Shown piece by piece: positions 16,972-26,013 of a DNA stretch of 64,000 bases. Location of the stretch: NCBI GenBank assembly GCA_015152515.1, contig SUTV01000005.1, forward strand, positions 1 through 64,000. The letters are read 5' to 3'. The notes beneath the pieces were generated by a model, which saw only the letters and a program-made list of their open reading frames with translations, searched no databases and was not told the DNA's origin. Source of the stretch: Cyanobacteria bacterium SIG29 (GTDB lineage Bacteria; Cyanobacteriota; Vampirovibrionia; Gastranaerophilales; Gastranaerophilaceae). The position numbers were made by a program, and so were the translations under genes. Numbering within the stretch: the first letter of the stretch is position 1; each line of letters starts with the position of its first letter.

Positions 16972-18201
16972 ATGGATTTATTTGATACTTTAAAAGATAA
17001 TAATAAACAGGTTCCACTAGCTGAGTTATTGCGTCCAAAGTCATTAGAGGAGTATTTGGGACAGTATAATGTTACTGGTAAAAATTCACCTTTAATTTCA
17101 TTGTTAAATACTAATAGATTATTTTCTCTTATTCTTTGGGGACCTCCTGGTTGTGGAAAAACAACTTTAGCTAGAATAATTGCAAATCATACAAATAGTC
17201 AATTTATTGAATTGAGTGCTGTATCTTCTGGTGTAAAGGATATAAAAGAAGCTGTTGATAATGCTAAAGAAAAACTTGTTTATGGTCAAAAAACAATATT
17301 ATTTATTGATGAAATTCATAGATATAATAAGACTCAACAGGATGCTCTTTTACCGCATTTAGAAAATGGTACTGTGTTTTTAATTGGTTCTACAACAGAA
17401 AATCCATCTTTCCAAGTTAACGCAGCTTTAATTTCAAGAACACAAGTTATCAGATTAACTTCTATTGAAGATGAAGCTATGAAAAAAATTATTTCTAACG
17501 GGTTTGAATATCTTTCTAATAAATATTCAAAAGTTACCTTAGATGAAAATGTTATTGAATATATTTTAAATTATGCAAGAGGTGACGCTAGAAGTGCATT
17601 GAATTTAGTTGAAAATGTTTATTTCTCTTCTCCTTTAAAAGATGATGTAAGAAGTGTTAATCTAGAATTAATTGAACAATTAGCTCAAAATGCTTCAATT
17701 AGATATTCTAGACAAGAACATTACGATATGGCATCAGCTTTTCAAAAAAGTATGAGAGGTTCTGATCCTGATGCTGCTATTTATTGGCTTGCAAAAATGC
17801 TTACAGCTGGAGAAGACCCTAGATTTATTGCAAGAAGAATGATTGTTTGTGCATCAGAAGATGTTGGAAATGCGGCGCCACATGCTTTAACAATTGCTAT
17901 TAATGCATTTAGAGCATCAGAAATATTAGGTATGCCAGAAGCTCGTATTCCGTTGGCTCAAGCAGTTGAATATATTGCTCGTTGTCCTAAGTCAAATCGT
18001 GCTTGTGTTGCCATTGATAGTGCTATGAATGATATTTATAATGGTTTAAATTATCAACCACCTATGCATTTAAGAGATGCTCATTATAAAGATGCATCTA
18101 AATACGGATTTGGCAAGGGATATGTTTATACACATGATAATCCTGATTATAAACAACAGTTTTTACCTGATGAATTGAAAGATAGGAAATATTTTTCATA
18201 A
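16972..18201 (+). CDS. rarA: Replication-associated recombination protein RarA
   Basis: The 409-residue AAA+ ATPase has LRPKSLEEYLGQ, Walker A WGPPGCGKTTLA, Walker B ILFIDEIHRYNKTQQD, and the C-terminal MgsA domain with GEDPRFIARRMI and ASEDVGNA. RarA acts at stalled replication forks. The family length is normal. It is followed by ferritin after a short gap with a separate promoter. Confidence 0.94.
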   Translation: MDLFDTLKDNNKQVPLAELLRPKSLEEYLGQYNVTGKNSPLISLLNTNRLFSLILWGPPGCGKTTLARIIANHTNSQFIELSAVSSGVKDIKEAVDNAKEKLVYGQKTILFIDEIHRYNKTQQDALLPHLENGTVFLIGSTTENPSFQVNAALISRTQVIRLTSIEDEAMKKIISNGFEYLSNKYSKVTLDENVIEYILNYARGDARSALNLVENVYFSSPLKDDVRSVNLELIEQLAQNASIRYSRQEHYDMASAFQKSMRGSDPDAAIYWLAKMLTAGEDPRFIARRMIVCASEDVGNAAPHALTIAINAFRASEILGMPEARIPLAQAVEYIARCPKSNRACVAIDSAMNDIYNGLNYQPPMHLRDAHYKDASKYGFGKGYVYTHDNPDYKQQFLPDELKDRKYFS

Positions 18202-18230
18202 AAGTATGATGTTTTTTTTTAATCATGTTG

Positions 18231-18236
18231 TACAAT
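18231..18236 (+). promoter_or_regulatory. Putative -10 of the ferritin gene
   Basis: TACAAT lies about 22 bases before the ferritin ATG, which also has a good AAGGAG ribosome site. A -35 is not obvious. Confidence 0.35.
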
Positions 18237-18257
18237 ACTTAAAAAGGAGACACAATT

Positions 18258-18767
18258 ATGATGAATGAAAAATTAGAAAAAGCTTTTAATGATCAAATAA
18301 ATGCAGAATTTTATTCTGAATATTTATATTTATCCATGTATGCTTATTTTGAAAGAATGAACTTACAAGGTTTTAAAAACTGGATGGATGTTCAAAGACA
18401 AGAAGAACACGCTCATGCTATGGGTTTATTTAATTATGTTCATGAACGCGGTGCTAAAGTTACACTTCAAGCTATTGAACAACCTGATACTGATTGGGCA
18501 TCTCCATTGGCTGTATTTGAAGCTGTATTAAAACATGAACAATTAGTTACTTCTAAAATTAATGCTTTAATGGATGTTGCAGATGATGTTAAAGATAGAG
18601 CTGCAGTTTCTTTTCTTGATTGGTATTTAAAAGAGCAAGTTGAAGAAGAAGCAAACGTTGGTAATCTTTTAAAAACATTAAAAATGATTTGTAATGATCA
18701 AAATTGTTTATATATGTTAGATAAAGAGTTGGCTACAAGGACTTTTGTAGCTCCAGTTATTGGTTAA
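18258..18767 (+). CDS. ftn: Ferritin
   Basis: The 169-residue four-helix protein has the bacterial ferritin sequence features: QINAEFYSEYLYLSMYAYFE, then RQEEHAHAMGLF, whose Glu and His residues form the diiron ferroxidase centre, and EQVEEEANV on the last helix. Ferritin oxidises and stores iron in a 24-mer. A terminator follows, then a flavin reductase gene. A double ATG (MMNEK) leaves the first residue uncertain. Confidence 0.95.
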   Translation: MMNEKLEKAFNDQINAEFYSEYLYLSMYAYFERMNLQGFKNWMDVQRQEEHAHAMGLFNYVHERGAKVTLQAIEQPDTDWASPLAVFEAVLKHEQLVTSKINALMDVADDVKDRAAVSFLDWYLKEQVEEEANVGNLLKTLKMICNDQNCLYMLDKELATRTFVAPVIG

Positions 18768-18774
18768 TATAATT

Positions 18775-18804
18775 TGAGAGAAGCTTTTTGCTTCTCTCTT
18801 TTTT
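18775..18804 (+). terminator. Intrinsic terminator after ferritin
   Basis: The stem GAGAGAAGC/GCTTCTCTC with a T-only loop is followed by a T run. Confidence 0.85.
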
Positions 18805-18816
18805 AGTGAGGTAATT

Positions 18817-19314
18817 ATGAATAAAAATGTTTTTAATAATTTATCGTATGGTGTTTATATAGTTTCTTGTAAAAATGGTGACAAATTTACAGGTTGTACT
18901 GTAAATAGTATTATGCAAGTGACTTCATCACCTGCTACTATTGCTTTAAGTTTAAACAAAGATAATTACACAAGACTTTGTATTGAAGAACATGAAATGT
19001 TTGCTGTATCAATTTTATCTGTACAGTCAAATCCTTTGTCTATTGGTACTTTTGGCTTTAGAACAGGTAAAGATTTTGATAAATTTTCTGTTATTGAACA
19101 TTCTTTTTATCATGATATGCCTGTTATAAAAGATGCTTGTGGATATTTAATTTGTAAAATAAAAGATAAAATAGAAACATCTTCACATATTTTATTTTTA
19201 GCAGATGTTTTAGAAGGTGATTTATTAAACTCTGAAATTCCTATGACATATTCTTATTATCACAATGTTATCAAGGGAAAAAGCCCTAAAAACGCACCTA
19301 CATACATTGAATAA
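18817..19314 (+). CDS. Flavin reductase-like FMN-binding protein
   Basis: The 165-residue protein has the split-barrel flavin reductase domain: LSYGVYIVSCKNGDKFTG, TVNSIMQVTSSPATIALSLNK and FAVSILS. It binds FMN and in anaerobes often feeds rubredoxin or oxygen-reducing flavoproteins. Its place next to ferritin suggests a role in iron or oxygen handling. GAGG lies before the ATG. There is no fused rubredoxin domain. Confidence 0.88.
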   Translation: MNKNVFNNLSYGVYIVSCKNGDKFTGCTVNSIMQVTSSPATIALSLNKDNYTRLCIEEHEMFAVSILSVQSNPLSIGTFGFRTGKDFDKFSVIEHSFYHDMPVIKDACGYLICKIKDKIETSSHILFLADVLEGDLLNSEIPMTYSYYHNVIKGKSPKNAPTYIE

Positions 19315-19442
19315 AATTTAATGTTTCTTAATATTTATTCCTTCTTTGTAAATCGAGTAACTTCATTTTTTTTATATAGAATATACAACTCGGAAATGTA
19401 AGTAATATTCGGAAATGGTAAGTAAAAGGAAGGGAAATTATT

Positions 19443-19961
19443 ATGATTAATCCGGCAATTGTTGGTGCCGCTGCAGGCACAGGTATCGCATTAGGCGGTT
19501 CAAAAGTGTATCAAAAAGTTACAGGTAAGCCAGCTGGTGCACCTGCAAGTATTGCACATGTTCTTACAAATGACAAACTAGATAGCAAAGCTGCTACTAT
19601 TGGCGAAATGACAAAAGAGGGTGTTAAAGATTTATTAGTATTAGGTGGTGGTGCTGCTACAGTGGGTGGAGCTGCTGCTATTGCAACTGGTTGCTCAAAT
19701 AAAGTTGGTCAAGCTTTTGCAAAAGGTATTTCTAAAGTTGGCGACGCTTTATCTAAAATTGCAGTAAACGGTAAAAATTTAAAAGATTTAGTTAAATCAT
19801 CTTCTATTTATACTAAGTTTTCAGCATTACCTGCTCCAGCTAAGGCTGCAATCTTGGCAGGTGCTGGTGTTCTTGCTTTAGTAGGTCCATTAGTAACTAT
19901 GGTTTCAGCACAAAAAGCTGGCTATATTGAAGGAAAGCACGAAATCAATAACGGTCAATAA
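19443..19961 (+). CDS. Gly/Ala-rich protein with hydrophobic segments, 172 aa
   Basis: No family recognised. The start follows a good AAGGAAGGG ribosome site. The protein opens INPAIVGAAAGTGIALGG, has a second hydrophobic Gly/Ala block at about 68-88 and a third at about 135-158, and ends in a polar tail (EGKHEINNGQ). The hydrophobic blocks are too Gly/Ala-rich for ordinary helices and resemble the proteins at 22924-23586 and 57450-57935. It may associate with membranes. Own transcript, bounded by a terminator. Confidence 0.65.
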   Translation: MINPAIVGAAAGTGIALGGSKVYQKVTGKPAGAPASIAHVLTNDKLDSKAATIGEMTKEGVKDLLVLGGGAATVGGAAAIATGCSNKVGQAFAKGISKVGDALSKIAVNGKNLKDLVKSSSIYTKFSALPAPAKAAILAGAGVLALVGPLVTMVSAQKAGYIEGKHEINNGQ

Positions 19962-19965
19962 ATTT

Positions 19966-19996
19966 AAAAGCCCTTGAATATTCAAGGGCTTTTTTG
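19966..19996. terminator. Bidirectional intrinsic terminator
   Basis: A near-perfect inverted repeat AAAAGCCCTTGAA/TTCAAGGGCTTTT lies between the converging 19443 gene and serA. Confidence 0.88.
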
Positions 19997-20012
19997 TGTC
20001 TAAAATAATCTA

Positions 20013-21605
20013 TTACGCATTTAATTTAATATATTGTGCGTTTTTTATGCCATCTATTTCATTGATTATTTTCATTGTGTCATCATCAACATTTCTATCA
20101 GTTGTAATTATCATAATTGAAACATTATCTGATTTGTTTGATTTTTGTGCAACTTGCATTCTGTTGATGTTGATATTGTGTTCACCAATAACAACAGCTA
20201 CTTTAGCTACCATTGATGGTTTATTTTCGTGAGGTATCATTAGCATATTTTCTTCTGCTTCAATACTCATGTTGTAGTCATTAATTCTAACTATTCTTGG
20301 CATATTTTTAGCAATTAAAGCACCTGTTACAGTGTTTTCTTCTGCATCTGTAGTTAAAGTAACAGATATTGAACCAATAAATGTACAATCTTTTTGTGAT
20401 TTAGATGTTACAACATTTATGCCTCTTTGTTTTGCAATTAATGGTGCATTAACAAAGTTTACGCCTTCAATAAATGAAGAGAAAATACCTTTTTGAACAG
20501 CAACTTCTAATGGTGAAACATTTAGTTCAGAAAGATTTCCATTAACGGTAATATTTATATTTTTTAGATTACCTATTGATAATTGTTTTACAAGCGCACC
20601 AATATTTTCTGCTAATTCCATGTAATCTTTTACTGGCTCTATTACTGCTGATTTTAAAGCAGGAATATTAATCGCAGCTTTTGCGCTTCCACCAGATAAT
20701 ACATCTCTAATTTGTTCAGCTACGTCAATAGCTACATTAAATTGTGCTTCTGTTGTGCTTGCGCCTAAGTGTGGAGTCATTGTTATGTTTGCATTACATC
20801 CATATAAAGGTGATTCTGTAATATTTGGTTCAGTTTCGTAAACATCAATTGCGGCTGCTCCAACTTGTCCAGATTCTAATGCTTCTTTTAAAGCTGCTTC
20901 ATCAATAATTCCGCCACGAGCACAGTTAATAATTCTTACACCTTTTTTCATTCTATTTAAAGTATTTTTGTTGATTAAGGATGTAGTTTCTTTTGTTTTT
21001 GGTGTGTGAATTGTAATATAATCGCATTTTCCCCAGAATTCATCTAGGCTTGTTATATATTTTGCACCAATTTTTTCAACAGCTTCTTTTGTTGTGTATG
21101 GGTCTGAAACAATAACATTCATGCCTAGTGCTATTGCAACAGTCGCAACGTGTTGACCGATTTTACCAAAACCAATAATACCTAAAGTTTTTCCGAAAAC
21201 TTCAACACCTGTGAATTTTGAACGTTCCCATTTGCCTTCTTTTGTAGAAGATGCTGCTGCTGGAATATTTCTAGACATTGCAAGCATTAATGCTAATGTG
21301 TGTTCTGCTGCTGCGTTTGTGTTTCCATCTGGTGAATTAACAACAATAACACCAGCTTGTGTTGCTGCTTCAATATCTACATTATCAACGCCAACGCCTG
21401 CTCTACCAACAATTTTTAAATTTTTGCCTGCTTCTAAAATCTTTTTTGTAACTTTAGTTTGGCTTCTAATCATTAAAGCATCATAATCTTTAATTTTTTC
21501 GCATAATTCATCTTCTGGTAGTGTTGGTATAAAATCAACTTGAGCTACACCATCAAGAATTTTTCCTGCGGCTTCATTAATTTTATCTGTAATTAAAACT
21601 TTCAT
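20013..21605 (-). CDS. serA: D-3-phosphoglycerate dehydrogenase
   Basis: The 530-residue enzyme is the long (type I) form: catalytic and Rossmann domains with GFGKIGQHVA near residue 146, the catalytic HLGASTTEAQ, then an intervening domain and a C-terminal ACT domain (IGEHNININRMQV), which usually binds serine for feedback. It oxidises 3-phosphoglycerate, the first step of serine synthesis. GGGGA precedes the ATG. The class V aminotransferase lies 9 bases upstream, so the two are cotranscribed. Confidence 0.96.
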   Translation of the reverse strand: MKVLITDKINEAAGKILDGVAQVDFIPTLPEDELCEKIKDYDALMIRSQTKVTKKILEAGKNLKIVGRAGVGVDNVDIEAATQAGVIVVNSPDGNTNAAAEHTLALMLAMSRNIPAAASSTKEGKWERSKFTGVEVFGKTLGIIGFGKIGQHVATVAIALGMNVIVSDPYTTKEAVEKIGAKYITSLDEFWGKCDYITIHTPKTKETTSLINKNTLNRMKKGVRIINCARGGIIDEAALKEALESGQVGAAAIDVYETEPNITESPLYGCNANITMTPHLGASTTEAQFNVAIDVAEQIRDVLSGGSAKAAINIPALKSAVIEPVKDYMELAENIGALVKQLSIGNLKNINITVNGNLSELNVSPLEVAVQKGIFSSFIEGVNFVNAPLIAKQRGINVVTSKSQKDCTFIGSISVTLTTDAEENTVTGALIAKNMPRIVRINDYNMSIEAEENMLMIPHENKPSMVAKVAVVIGEHNININRMQVAQKSNKSDNVSIMIITTDRNVDDDTMKIINEIDGIKNAQYIKLNA

Positions 21606-21614
21606 TTTTGTCCC

Positions 21615-22766
21615 CTATTTATTCATATATTTTATTAGTGTTGCAACACCAGCGCCAAGCTCAAATTTGTGACCTAGTTTATAAAGTGTTGCTTCTAATG
21701 CGCCAACGGCTGTGATTACATCTCTTTCAGAAACAAAACCTAAAGTTCCCATTCTGAAAATTTTGTCTTTTAATTTGTTTTGACCGTTTGCAACAACGAT
21801 ATCATAGTCATTTTTCATAATTTTTCTGATATCTGGTACACTAATTCCTTCTGGTGGTAATACTGCAGTGATTGATGTACTTGCAATTGCTTCATCTTCA
21901 ACAAAAAGTGTTAAGCCCATTGCTTTAAGTGCAGCTCTTAAACCTTTTGCTAATTTTGTATGACGAGCAATAATGTTTTCAAGTCCTTCTTCCTTCATCA
22001 TTTCTAAAGCAACTTTTAATCCGCTGATTAAATTAACTGCAGGAGTAAATGCTGTAGAATTTTCAAGAACTGATTTTCTGTTTGTAGTCCAATTGAAATA
22101 GAAGTCAGGTCTTTTACATTCTTTATGAACAGCCCAAGCTTTTTCGCTTGCAGCTAAAAAAGCAAGTCCTGGAGGAATCATAAATCCTTTTTGAGAACCT
22201 GATACTAAAACATCAATTCCCCATTCATCCATTTTACAATCCATTGCACCAATTGAAGTTACGCCATCTACTACAGATAATGCACCGTGTTCTTTTATTA
22301 TAGAAACAAGTGTTTTAACATCATTTGTTACACCTGTTGAAGTTTCATTTTGAGTTAGTGTAACCAATTTAATTTCTTTATTTACATCTTTTGCTAAAAC
22401 TGCTTTTAATTCGTCTGGATTAATAGCTTTTCCTGCTTCAACTTCTATTTTTTCTACTTGTGCGCCAAGACCTTCTGCAATTTTTGCCCATCTTTGACCA
22501 AAATTACCGATAGCTAAGCATAATACTTTATCACCTTCGTTGATTAAGTTTGACAATGCTGCATCCATTGCGCCTGTACCACTCGAAGTATAAACTATTA
22601 CATCATTGGAGGTTTGAAAAACATATTTTAAATCGGAGTATACCGATTCTAAAATTTTTGAAAATTCGCTACTTCTATGTCCCATAGGATGTTTTGCTAT
22701 TTCTAGTAGCACTCTTTCAGGTACCGGGGTTGGGCCAGGTATCATTAAAAATGTTTTGTCTTTCAT
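21615..22766 (-). CDS. Class V aminotransferase (serine/alanine-glyoxylate type)
   Basis: The 383-residue PLP enzyme shows MIPGPTPVPERVL, the YTSSGTGAMDA cofactor-phosphate loop and the Schiff-base Lys in VSGSQKGFMIPPGL. The family includes alanine-glyoxylate and serine-pyruvate aminotransferases. Pairing with serA suggests that it supplies the transamination of the serine pathway in place of a standard SerC; this rests on context. I chose the ATG at 22766 (MKDKTFLMIPGPT); an upstream ATG at 22796 would add 10 residues without a better ribosome site. Confidence 0.88.
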   Translation of the reverse strand: MKDKTFLMIPGPTPVPERVLLEIAKHPMGHRSSEFSKILESVYSDLKYVFQTSNDVIVYTSSGTGAMDAALSNLINEGDKVLCLAIGNFGQRWAKIAEGLGAQVEKIEVEAGKAINPDELKAVLAKDVNKEIKLVTLTQNETSTGVTNDVKTLVSIIKEHGALSVVDGVTSIGAMDCKMDEWGIDVLVSGSQKGFMIPPGLAFLAASEKAWAVHKECKRPDFYFNWTTNRKSVLENSTAFTPAVNLISGLKVALEMMKEEGLENIIARHTKLAKGLRAALKAMGLTLFVEDEAIASTSITAVLPPEGISVPDIRKIMKNDYDIVVANGQNKLKDKIFRMGTLGFVSERDVITAVGALEATLYKLGHKFELGAGVATLIKYMNK

Positions 22767-22923
22767 TTGTCTAAAATCTCCCCTGTGTAATAACACTATA
22801 ATTCTCTCACAAATTATTTTTTAGGTTAAGCCTTTGTTAAATTTCTTAAATATTATTTGTTTTTGGTAAATTTCACTTTTCAAATTGTTTTTATATATAT
22901 GTAAGTTAAGTGTAAGGAAAACT

Positions 22924-23586
22924 ATGCCTAACGGAGTATCATGTGCTATTTTCGCTGCTCGTAATCACATATATGGGAAAAGCGAAAAAAATGTATTTAA
23001 AAAGGGTATAGCAGGCGCTCAATCAATTAGAACAGCCGATGCTATAGCTCAATCTTCTGTTTCCGTTAATCATGTTTCAAAACCTGTTTCTACTGCATTA
23101 TCAAAAGGTGCTGCAGTTGCAAGAAAGTTATGTTATCCATTAATTATTTGTTCTGGTGTTTATAATACCGTAAAATCTGAAGATAAAGTTAAAACAGGTT
23201 TTTCACAAGCTGCAGGTATTGGTGCTATGTATTCTTGTGAAAAAGTTGCTGAAAAATTATTAAGAAATGTTGATAATTTTCTTCTAAAAAGAGGTACGAT
23301 TTCAGGAAGTCCTAAAAAGAAATTTGCTTGGTATGTAGCAAAAGGTCTTGCTTTTGTTACTGCTTCATTACTTGGTTATACAGCAGGAAGTAAAGTAACT
23401 GGTTCAGTTGTTGATAAAGTTAGACAAAAACCAGAAAATGTTACTATTTTGTGCGATTGTACCGAATCTGAACAACCTAAAACAGTTACTATTTTGTGTG
23501 ATAATACTGAATCAGATAAACCTGAAAAGGTTACTATTTTATATGATTACACGGATTCAGAATTGTTTGATGACATAATTTTATAA
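22924..23586 (+). CDS. Protein with C-terminal VTIL tandem repeat, 220 aa
   Basis: No family recognised. AAGGAAA precedes the ATG at 22924 (MPNGVSCAIFAARN). The middle has two weakly hydrophobic blocks (SKGAAVARKLCYPLIICSG and GLAFVTASLLGYTAGSK), so it may be membrane-associated. The C-terminus carries three tandem 15-residue copies of a VTILxDxTxS unit, acidic and with conserved Cys in two. It meets the next minus-strand gene tail to tail with a 6-base overlap. Confidence 0.65.
   Translation: MPNGVSCAIFAARNHIYGKSEKNVFKKGIAGAQSIRTADAIAQSSVSVNHVSKPVSTALSKGAAVARKLCYPLIICSGVYNTVKSEDKVKTGFSQAAGIGAMYSCEKVAEKLLRNVDNFLLKRGTISGSPKKKFAWYVAKGLAFVTASLLGYTAGSKVTGSVVDKVRQKPENVTILCDCTESEQPKTVTILCDNTESDKPEKVTILYDYTDSELFDDIIL
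23434..23568 (+). repeat. Three tandem 45-bp coding repeats
   Basis: Three consecutive 45-bp units each encode a 15-residue VTIL(C/Y)D motif at the C-terminus of the 22924 gene. The length keeps the reading frame, so copy-number change would lengthen or shorten the tail without breaking it. Confidence 0.75.
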
Positions 23587-24417
23587 AATCATCGCTAATA
23601 TCATTAGTAAAATTCCGCCTAATTGCGATGCGGTTGCCATGTTTTGCATTTTTCTATTGTTTTCATATTTATAGCTTTTTTGTTTAGCATCATAAGCTAC
23701 AATTAATCTTTGTAATCTTGATATGTCTGAATCGTTTGTAAAAGTCTTTTTAAACAGTTTTTCTTCTAGTCTACTTAATCTGATAGCTGTGTTTTCATTT
23801 TCGTAGGTATTATTTAAAAGATCTTGTTCTAAAACAGCTAATCTAAATGGAAATGATTGATTATCAATTGATTCAAGACCATTTTTTCTATAATAATTAT
23901 CAATTTCTTGATTTGTATAATCATCTGTAGCTCTTGTTATCTGCTTTTTAGGCAGAATGATTTTTTCTAATTTATCTACTCTTGTATTTAAATCTTCGGA
24001 AAATGTTTTATTAAATACTTTTTGTTCTAGTCTATCAAGTCTTTTGTAGATGTTTTCAGTTTTATAGCATTCATTGAAAAGTTCTTTCTCCATTTTATCA
24101 ACTATTGGATATTCGACAGTTGAATCTTCTTTCAATATAGAAGCATCATTTTGCGGTAAATTTTCCTTTTTATTTATTGTTTTGTTTATTGAAACACCGG
24201 TATCATTTTTTATTTTTTTAAGTCTTTTTTCTATTGTGCCAGTTTGTTTCTTTCCATATAAAAAGTTTTCAATTCTTTCAATTCTTTTTGTATCTGTTTC
24301 ACCATTATAATCATAGCCAAAAAGATTATTCTCAATTGCTTCAATTGTCGTTGTAGTAGCGAAGGCAAATGATGTTTGAATAATTAGTATTAAAATTGCT
24401 ATAAGTATTTTTTTCAT
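23581..24417 (-). CDS. Exported repeat protein, 278 aa
   Basis: The ATG at 24417 opens a signal peptide (MKKILIAILILIIQTSFAFA), so the protein is exported; a longer upstream frame would bury it. The body has about five modules of the form LE..LF..T...E....RL.RLE, such as RLDRLEQKVFNKTF and RLSRLEEKLFKKTF, and ends in a hydrophobic segment that may anchor it. Similar modules occur in cyanobacterial proteins of unknown role. It is the last gene of the minus-strand run that begins with the phosphohexomutase. Confidence 0.75.
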   Translation of the reverse strand: MKKILIAILILIIQTSFAFATTTTIEAIENNLFGYDYNGETDTKRIERIENFLYGKKQTGTIEKRLKKIKNDTGVSINKTINKKENLPQNDASILKEDSTVEYPIVDKMEKELFNECYKTENIYKRLDRLEQKVFNKTFSEDLNTRVDKLEKIILPKKQITRATDDYTNQEIDNYYRKNGLESIDNQSFPFRLAVLEQDLLNNTYENENTAIRLSRLEEKLFKKTFTNDSDISRLQRLIVAYDAKQKSYKYENNRKMQNMATASQLGGILLMILAMIL

Positions 24418-24427
24418 AATATTTCTC

Positions 24428-25006
24428 TTATATTGAGAATATATACCAAAGTTTTGAACAAAAACAAATTGTCCAATATATTGCAAAAAATATTGAAATA
24501 AATGGTAAAAATATTAGCATAAATGCTCTTGCAATTGTTAGTTTATATGCTGATTTTAAAGAAAGTGCATATAAAAAGATTATCCATAAGTATATAAAAA
24601 ACTCTGCATATGAACCTATAAAATAACCTATTGAGCCAAAATCTTTTAATAAATTTAATGGGGCAAAAAATATGTATGGTAAAGGTGCATATGAAGTTAA
24701 AAATAATATATTATTTAGCTTTTTCCCTTTATTGAAAATTTTCGCAATATATTCAAAAAATAATCCTGTTAAAAACCAAGTTATAACAACACCTAATAGA
24801 ACTAAAATTAATTTCCCTAAAAATAGTTTATGCAAAATATTACTTTCAAAAATGCTTTTTGTGGTAAATGCTATGCTTGAAATTAGTAATATATTTGCAA
24901 TTGCAACTCTAATTGATATAGTGTGGTCATTTTTTTCAAAAAAAGCTTTTGGTGAAAAAATAACGCTATATAAATTTTCAAAATAATTATCTACTGTTAT
25001 TCCCAT
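24428..25006 (-). CDS. Yip1-like integral membrane protein
   Basis: The 192-residue protein has five hydrophobic segments and the YIP1 pattern: an N-terminal FENLYSVIFSPKAFFEK, LTGLFFEYIAKIF, and SYAPLPYIFFAPL. Bacterial Yip1 proteins have no settled function. Its start overlaps sppA by 10 bases and the next gene starts 11 bases after its end, so it belongs to the same transcript. Confidence 0.75.
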   Translation of the reverse strand: MGITVDNYFENLYSVIFSPKAFFEKNDHTISIRVAIANILLISSIAFTTKSIFESNILHKLFLGKLILVLLGVVITWFLTGLFFEYIAKIFNKGKKLNNILFLTSYAPLPYIFFAPLNLLKDFGSIGYFIGSYAEFFIYLWIIFLYALSLKSAYKLTIARAFMLIFLPFISIFFAIYWTICFCSKLWYIFSI

Positions 25007-26013
25007 AGGTATAATGGCTTTCTACTAAGTATCATGCTTGTTGGTATAAAATCTGTTAGTTTAATATTTGAGTTAGAACTGTATTCTTTAAATGTCGAAA
25101 AATATTCACTAAATGCATTCTTTTTGTTGTATCTAACAAGTTTTATAGATTGTTTATTTTGTAGTTTTTCTTGAAGCATTTTTTCTATCATATCTTTTGC
25201 TGTATCTAAGTCTCCAATTTCATCTACAAATCCCATTTTTTGTGCTTGTTTGCCAGTAAATACGCGTCCATCTGCATATTTATTAATTTCTAGCATTGTA
25301 AGATTTGTTTTTTTAGCTGAATATTTGTCTGTTCTATTAATGCGTCCATTTACGATTGCTTCAACAAATTGTTTGTATGAATCATCTATTATTTCTTGCA
25401 TTAATACGATTTCTTCTTGAGTTATTTCTCTTAAACCAGAACCAATATCTTTATGCTTTCCACTTTTGATAACGACTGGTTTAACAGAAAGTTTATTTAA
25501 TAATAAATTATGGTAATCCATAAATGAGAAAATAACTCCGATACTGCCAGTTAATGTGCCTTCTTGGGCAATTATTCTATCTGCTGCTGATGCTATATAA
25601 TATCCACCACTTGCGGCAACATCATCAAGAACAACAACTACTGGCTTTTTCTTTCTTATTTTAATAATTTGATTATAAATATTTTGAGACATGGCAACTG
25701 TGCCACCTGGTGAATTAATTTTAATAATAATTCCTTTGATATCATTATTTGTTTGTAATGAAATTAATGATTCTAATAAAGTTTGAGCATTTGCTTCTTT
25801 AGAGAAAAAATTGCTTTCATATGTTGTTGCTATTGGACCATCTAATTCTAATACAGCAACTTTATTAACTGTTGATATCACATTTGTTTTAGATATTGCA
25901 TTATTATTTTCATTTTTATTATATGGTCTATCTTTATCCATGTTTATAAAACCTACACATAGACAACATATACATAAAATTATTACTATTTTTGAGATTA
26001 TAGATTCTTTCAT
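24997..26013 (-). CDS. sppA: Signal peptide peptidase SppA (S49)
   Basis: The 338-residue short-form SppA has one N-terminal membrane anchor (about 8-24). The catalytic Ser lies in VAASGGYYIA and the general-base Lys in VIKSGKHKDIGSG. It degrades signal peptides left in the membrane. AGAGAGGAAA precedes the ATG. It overlaps the phosphohexomutase by 4 bases (ATGA) and the Yip1-like gene by 10. Confidence 0.93.
   Translation of the reverse strand: MKESIISKIVIILCICCLCVGFINMDKDRPYNKNENNNAISKTNVISTVNKVAVLELDGPIATTYESNFFSKEANAQTLLESLISLQTNNDIKGIIIKINSPGGTVAMSQNIYNQIIKIRKKKPVVVVLDDVAASGGYYIASAADRIIAQEGTLTGSIGVIFSFMDYHNLLLNKLSVKPVVIKSGKHKDIGSGLREITQEEIVLMQEIIDDSYKQFVEAIVNGRINRTDKYSAKKTNLTMLEINKYADGRVFTGKQAQKMGFVDEIGDLDTAKDMIEKMLQEKLQNKQSIKLVRYNKKNAFSEYFSTFKEYSSNSNIKLTDFIPTSMILSRKPLYLWE

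Noticed and set aside
23434-23568. 45-bp repeats considered as CRISPR or regulatory repeats
   Set aside because: They are directly adjacent, in frame and at a protein C-terminus.
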